Origin: Toxoplasma gondii ME49 | Taxonomy: Eukaryota > Apicomplexa > Conoidasida > Eucoccidiorida > Sarcocystidae | Assembly (NCBI RefSeq): GCF_000006565.2 | Contig: NC_031480.1 | Coordinates: forward strand, 4,499,529-4,563,528 | Direction of reading: 5' to 3' | Length of the DNA: 64,000 nt | Part shown: positions 59,101 through 64,000 of the stretch, piece after piece | Layout: every line of letters begins with the position of its first letter | Numbering within the stretch: position 1 is the first letter of the stretch | The notes under the pieces: generated by a model | Told to the model about the DNA's origin: nothing | The model's database searches: none | Seen by the model: only the letters and a program-made list of their open reading frames with translations | Position numbers and translations under genes: made by a program

Positions 59101-59800
59101 GCGGAGACGCACAGAGACCAAGTGAGATGCGTCGTCTGGAACGAGAAGCGACGAGAAGCCTATGTGGGTCTTGGCGACGGAAGCATCAGCGTCTGGGATA
59201 CCGGCGGTAAGGTCCAGTGGAAAAGAGGAAGAAGGATCGAAAAGACGAGAGAGGGGGGGGAGACAAGGCGAAGCTGGTCGCGGGCGTCTTGCCCCACAAG
59301 GGGCAGGCGAACTGGTTTGTTACGCTTTTTGATAGATGCAGGCGACACCCAGCAGTCCTATTCAACCTCGAAGGTTCTCACTGTCTCGGATTTCAACCGT
59401 ACAGTTTTCTGGGCTGCACATACTTCATGCGTAGGTATTACATAGTAGTGGTGCGATTTGGAAATCAGATTACACTGTCTTTATATCGTGCAGAGATATT
59501 GCGCTGTATATCTACCCCAGCGATGAGATCGAGGTGTATTTACATAGGGCAGTGTGAAGTCTACACTAGTGAAACATCACCTCCGTGAACTTTTCTTTCC
59601 GGCTGTTGCCACGGTGGCAGGGAAACTGGAAAGCTATTTAGCTCATCGTGGCTTGTGTTTGTGTGTTTTTCTCAGGATTCGAGTGGCTTCGTGCGGTCTC
59701 GGACGACGAGGATGAGGAGGAAGACGAAGCAGACTGGGAAGAACTTGGTCTAACACCGGAGGAGAACCCTGTCCTGCACATCAGGCCCGCCTCTCTTTGA
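50141..59800 (+). CDS. ERCC8/CSA-like WD40 repair protein
   Basis: Probable orthologue of Cockayne syndrome A, the substrate receptor of a CUL4-DDB1 ubiquitin ligase in transcription-coupled repair. Inferred exons: 50141-50245, 50793-51605, 52025-52119, 52983-53126, 53525-53795, 54288-54552, 55160-55226, 55850-56004, 56182-56265, 56330-59206, 59676-59800; phases agree and give about 1666 residues. Propeller segments follow CSA order: RFLLSGSVDCRVSLYDLDAD, HSQRVTSVAWLPTDNGLFVS, VWDTRAWECVYDIPLG, LQLCDLRLAAPTLTLLGHQG, SVLSVCWHPRRPFEIFSGG, GTMRTWDIRRGDSPLLQFNH, VLSAGADGCMRLWNADRGSH, and CVVWNEKRREAYVGLGDGS. The acidic tail (SDDEDEEEDEADWEE) also resembles that of CSA. A ~770-residue Ser/Arg/Glu-rich insert lies between blades 5 and 6, and ~270 Ser/Pro-rich residues precede blade 1. 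The borders at 50793, 53525 and 56182 are the least certain; an alternative start is 50715 without exon 1. Confidence 0.85.
55625..55720. repeat. TA-rich microsatellite in an intron
   Basis: Alternating TA runs within the intron between the WD40 exons 55160-55226 and 55850-56004. Confidence 0.9.
56130..56160. repeat. Short TA microsatellite in an intron
   Basis: About 20 bases of alternating TA, upstream of the 84-base exon of the WD40 gene. Confidence 0.85.
57537..57640 (+). repeat. TCT/TCC trinucleotide tract coding poly-Ser
   Basis: An almost pure run of serine codons (TCT, TCC, TCA, TCG) inside the large exon of the CSA-like gene, in the insertion between blades 5 and 6. Confidence 0.9.
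58799..58856 (+). repeat. 15-bp coding minisatellite (GRGDR units)
   Basis: Three to four tandem copies of a GGAGACAGAGGGCGA unit in the CSA-like gene encode RGRGDRGRGDR-type residues between blades 6 and 7, resembling an RG-rich nucleic-acid binding segment. Confidence 0.85.
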
Positions 59801-61658
59801 CAGACGAAGCCGTCACCCACACCGGTGCGCAAAAGGCACTCAGGAGACAGGAAAAAGGGCGACAGAAAACAGTTGACGGAGTCCGGGTGGACAGGCAAAG
59901 CCTTTTGCGATGTCTCGATTTGCATGCGCGGCCCCCATGGAGGTGCCACAGGTGCCGTTGCAAATTTCAGAAGGAAAATAGAAAGCATCTGAGCCTCAGA
60001 ACCGCCAGGAAATTGGCGTCCAACATAAACAACCCAGTACCGTTTGTACAGACTTGACTCCTCAGTTTAAGGCAAGAGTCCTTCGTGGACAGCCCGTGGT
60101 GGTACAGTCTGTAGCGTGGTTGCTCTCAACGTTTGCTCGTCTGTACGATGCCACCTGCTCACAACCGACTTCCGGGGCTGCTTCAGAATCAAACTAAAAA
60201 CTGCCGTTTGATTCAGAGGCATTTTCCAGAAAGGCGTGACCACTTTCCTCCAGTTCGCTAGGGATGCAGACGGAGCACTTTCTCTGTAACCGCAGCTTCC
60301 CGAGAAATGCCTGAACTAAACTTGAAAATGAAAAGGAAATTCTAGCGCAGGTTTCTGTAACCTCAGCGCCAGTGCTAACGGTAATCCACGTATCAAGTCT
60401 AGAACATGACCGCTGCGGAATCACCTTAACGTCGTCGGATAGTGAAATCCAACACTTTCAGATGCCTTACTACACTGCGCTTATTCCTGCGGCGGCTTCT
60501 GATCTTACAAAGTCAGCCACAATGGCAAATGACTTCACACAGGTTTGAGAACTGCTCAAGTGGCGTCCGTCGGCCTATCGCGTTCTGACATGACACGAAC
60601 ACGCAGTTTCTGATGTTGATGTACAACAGACGCACGAAAGAAATTATTTTAAGGAACTACGCGCAACAATCCTGTAACTCCGAGATAAAGGATGTCTACA
60701 GTGTGTTGCGAATTCGCACAGAAATGCGTGACCAAGGCAGTCCTCGGGATTGGGAAGACCAGGACGCTCCTCCGATGCTTTTTACGCGTCATGGGTACAG
60801 AAACTAGTAGAGGTTTTTATACTTTTGCCGCGAATTCTGGGACTTCTACCTCAACGCCACAATCAGTTCTTGTACGGTTACTGCCTATAGGGTTCCTCAA
60901 TTCAAGCAGAGCTGTAGTTTATCGGGACTGAAGTACGAGTCAACGCTTTCTGTGCGCCACGGGTGCCGGAGGGTTGCCGCGAGTTTGGAGATCGTTGACA
61001 ACGTTTCCACAGAGAAACTGGAGAGGTCCTTATCGTCATTTTTAGGAAAACAGAAAGCTCCGGCTTCCGACCTATGTTTCAGTCGGCCGGGACCAGTGTG
61101 TGGTAGACGTGTCTACACTCTGGAGAAGCGATACGCGAGTACCGTGACACGGTTGTCCCTCACGGTATCTGTACAAAACCGCGCATAACACAGCAAAGGA
61201 ATCTCCCTTCAGAACCACAAAGTGTAACAGCCGCACCTAAAGGCCGTGTCTGGCATTGCGCCACAGAAAGTTGATGCACCGCCACGCTTATGCGGAAAGA
61301 AAAGCAAGTGCTACAGCGTGGAATCACTGCTTGGATGCTGACGCTTTTAGATCTCACAATTTAGTTTACCCCGGTTTTTCCACCATATCACCACCGTATT
61401 GCAACTATCGCATTTCTCCGGAACGCAAGCGTTATCATTCCTGCTTCCAGCAGAACTTGTTGCGACGGTTGATCGGCGCGAGTCAGGAGCTCAGCGCGTG
61501 TTTCGAGTGTTTCCACTTGGACTGGGGTCTGAGCCTCTCCGTCCTGCGGAGTGGTTCCTTGATGTTTACGTTTTCCACTGGAGGCGGAGCCTGGATCTCT
61601 TGCCGCCTGCACAATATCCCATCGAGACACCCGTCCTCCAGGCAGGGCCATAGAGGTT
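59801..61658. other. Convergent intergenic region
   Basis: This lies between the stop of the plus-strand CSA-like gene and the stop of the minus-strand kinase-like gene. Only short frames without motifs are present. It probably consists of the two 3' untranslated regions and spacer. Confidence 0.5.
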
Positions 61659-62617
61659 TTAAGGAAGGTCATCGTCGTCGCTGTCTTCGTCAGCGTCTGA
61701 AGCCGTAGTGGCTGCGTCATTTGCAGACATTTTCTCCCGCCGCCAGCGGCATGAGTAGACACATGGATTTGTGCGAGCTCGCACCGAGTCGAAATCGACG
61801 CGGTCGAAAAATTTGTCTCGTGCAATGTCGTTGAGACTCGGTCTCTTCTCCGAGTCCGCTTGGGTCATGCGCTCCACCAGAACTTCCAGCATGAGTCGGT
61901 CCCCGTTCTCGAGATCTGTGAGGTCCGCGAGAGCCTCAAATGCCTTCCCTAGACTGAAGACGTCTGCTGCCTTAGTGTGGAGGAGAGAAATGTTCAGCTT
62001 CCGCGACAGCGCCCTATACCCGTCCCGCACCGGTTCGGCCATCTCCGAGATCGGCCGGAAGACGTTGTCGACAATGGCGCTGTCGAAGTCGCTCAGCTGA
62101 ACATGACCCTCCCGGCTGACGTAAAAGGCATCCAGCGAGAGCGCTCCGTGGAGGATTCCGAGGCCGTGCAGCGCCTCCACAGCCGCCACCATCTCGGCCA
62201 TCACCAAGACTACATTCAGCTTTTCTGGGGCCTGCGTGGCGATCGCCCGGAGACTGCCGCGCGTCGGAGGAAAAAACTGAAGCGTGGCTGCCTCCTTCCC
62301 TTTCGCTGTTGCAACCAGCGGCACAAAAAACGGGGAATTCGGCGGCAGAAGTTTCTTCCTGAGAAAAATCTCTGTAAGCGCTTTCCACGGCTTGCTTCTG
62401 CTCCCCGGGCACATCTTGACGGTGAAGCCGCCCGTCAACAGTGCATGTGGAACGCGAAGATCTTCAGCCAGCTTTGCACTCCCCATGTACACCTGCCTCG
62501 TCACAGGCTCCTTCGAGGACTCCATCGACCGTACCACGTCCTTCATTTCTTCGTAGTCCGTCTCAACCAATTCCGGCAGATTCGCATAGAAAGACCACCA
62601 TTTCCAGAGCGACATCC
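61659..62617 (-). CDS. Rhoptry-kinase-family pseudokinase, 5' end unresolved
   Basis: About 319 residues of a divergent protein kinase fold resembling the coccidian ROP kinase family. The sequence includes an N-lobe with FTVKM (possible VAIK lysine), FFVPLVATAKG, a helix NVVLVMAEMVAAVEALHGLG, the catalytic-loop position ILHGALSLDAF, GHVQLSDFDSA at the magnesium-loop position, and a C-lobe helix with TKAADVFSLGKAFEAL (the usual D.WSLG). HRD is replaced by HGA, the loop Asn is missing, and DFG reads DFD, so catalysis is unlikely. The tail is acidic (SDADEDSDDDD). The exon begins after GTGTGTGCCAG near 62618, leaving two bases before ATGTCGCTC; either translation starts there or, more likely for a secreted rhoptry protein, an upstream exon supplies the missing signal peptide and glycine loop. 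No such exon was identified. Confidence 0.7.
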
Positions 62618-64000
62618 CTGGCACACACGCAGAAAGACAGTGACCGTAGCCCCCGACTCGTGATTCTGTGCGTACCCTGGAACACCAGCTCTTACCACTA
62701 CAGCTTCCACACTCAACCGACACTATACCCGCCACGTGAAAACTGGGAGGAGTTTGGGAGACAGGACCAGATGTCCACTGGGTTTGAGAGCCGTTGTCAG
62801 AGGCATCCAGGGTGGTATCTCCGATTCACACTTTCATAGGCCACACAACGGATCCATGCAGTCATCTAGGGTCGGGAAGATTCCCAGGAACCTCGCACAT
62901 TGCATGTCTGCAACCCTGTCCGTCTCACAGGAGAAAGACTCGTTTTGTCCAGTCTCGTTCACTGCTTCGTCGCCTTCCTTCTGTTTATCTCTGCTTGAGT
63001 TGGACGACTGAAGGTCTTTCAGACTGCAGCACAGAAAGGCAAGCGAACGAGGGGCGCGTCTTTTATCGATCCTCAAACAAAGAGTCGCAGTGCGTTTTCG
63101 AGTTTGTCAGACAACCCCCCCAGTGGCAGCATTTCCGTAGAAGACACCCGTTCTGTCAATATGCCGATATCGCGGGGCTACGCTGCAAGTCTCAACCTCG
63201 AGTCCTCGTCGGACAGGCAGCTCTGAATAGGGCAAACTGGTAACTCTGTGGGGCTGTCTGGACAGACGGCGGCGAAGAAGAAGCGACGAGGATCAGGACG
63301 AACGGAGGAGCGCGAGTTTTCACAAGCCTCGAAGATGCTAGCCGGCAACCAGAGTGCCTAAAACGTGCTAACAACAATCGGATGAGCGAACTCCGAAGAT
63401 GCAAGGTCAAACTCAGAATCCTGTATGCAGCACAGTCCGGCTTACTCATCCCAGACACTCCCTGTAGAGCAAACGGAGGACACCACAGGGTCATCAGTGT
63501 GAAAGGAAATGTCGAAAACTCCGAGAAGAAAGAGACAGTACTTTCGACCCTGCGGTCGCCGAGGGTAGTCCTGGGAACTGCCGAGAAAGTGGAGAGCATC
63601 GAGCACTGAGCTCCTTTCGGCCCCAATAGCTCACGCGAAGTCGGAGGGCCAGAACATGCATATTTTCGGTGTCTCGGCAATCTACACTGAGTGAGCAGGA
63701 CCACTGTATCGAGCTGAAACATACAACGTGAGGGGTCTCGCCGGCGAACAAAACTGCATCGTAGTCTGGAACTATGCTACCCTAAAATGGAACCGAAGCC
63801 CTTCCCTATAAACCACTACAGCGCACACGGAGGGTATGCAGTTCACAGCAAGCAGTCGCCGTGGCCGTGCCTCTCCGAGCGCTTAAAGCACCGAATCTCG
63901 GCGCGCTGTTGGCTGTCCTGCGTGGCATCTCTGTATCAACACTTTTCGCTAATGTAACGACGACAGTTGCTTACGGACGAAAGACCAGCCGAGACCAAGG
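62618..64000. other. Upstream of the pseudokinase exon
   Basis: Should hold the remaining 5' exon(s) or promoter of the minus-strand kinase-like gene. Minus-strand frames at 62834-63076 and 63192-63722 are open, but neither starts with a convincing signal peptide and neither has kinase motifs. Nothing further is recognised. Confidence 0.4.

Overview
The window looks like nuclear DNA of a coccidian apicomplexan, most likely Toxoplasma gondii or a close relative (Hammondia, Neospora). The reasons are many short exons with GT..AG introns, TA-rich microsatellites inside introns, very long Ser/Pro/Arg/Glu-rich insertions in conserved proteins, a start context of the CACAAAATGG type, and a divergent rhoptry-kinase-like gene. 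No bacterial operons, rRNA, tRNA or CRISPR were seen. Gene models below were assembled by hand from splice signals, reading phase and family motifs. They are predictions, not transcript-supported structures.

Left part (1-25.5 kb): an intron-poor DHHC palmitoyltransferase (+, 3250-4959), then a 17-exon large NAD-dependent glutamate dehydrogenase (+, 10415-20632) whose exon phases close exactly to about 1113 residues, then a protein with a TTF-type zinc finger on the minus strand (23670-25523). The zinc finger is of the kind found at the N-terminus of hAT-family transposases.

Middle part (about 26-45.8 kb): a gene-poor repeat region. It contains a tandem duplication of a block made of a ~132-bp satellite, a short element (here called X), and a long unit (here called Y) that carries a gene of unknown family on the minus strand. 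The left copy of that gene is a multiply frameshifted, internally deleted pseudogene (about 28.75-31.0 kb). The right copy is an intact reading frame of about 1050 codons (38317-41463). A second unknown gene, Pro/Gln-rich and about 766 codons long (35657-37957), lies between X and Y in the right copy only. Identity between the copies is patchy: near-identical tracts alternate with clearly diverged ones, which suggests gene conversion.

Right part (45.8-64 kb): two probable DNA-repair genes are arranged head to head. On the minus strand is a SOSS-B/NABP-like OB-fold protein with a huge low-complexity N-terminus (45865-48480). On the plus strand is an orthologue-like ERCC8/CSA WD40 protein (50141-59800) of about 1666 residues, four times the usual size because of insertions between propeller blades. 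The window ends with a rhoptry-kinase-family pseudokinase on the minus strand (61659-62617, 5' end unresolved).
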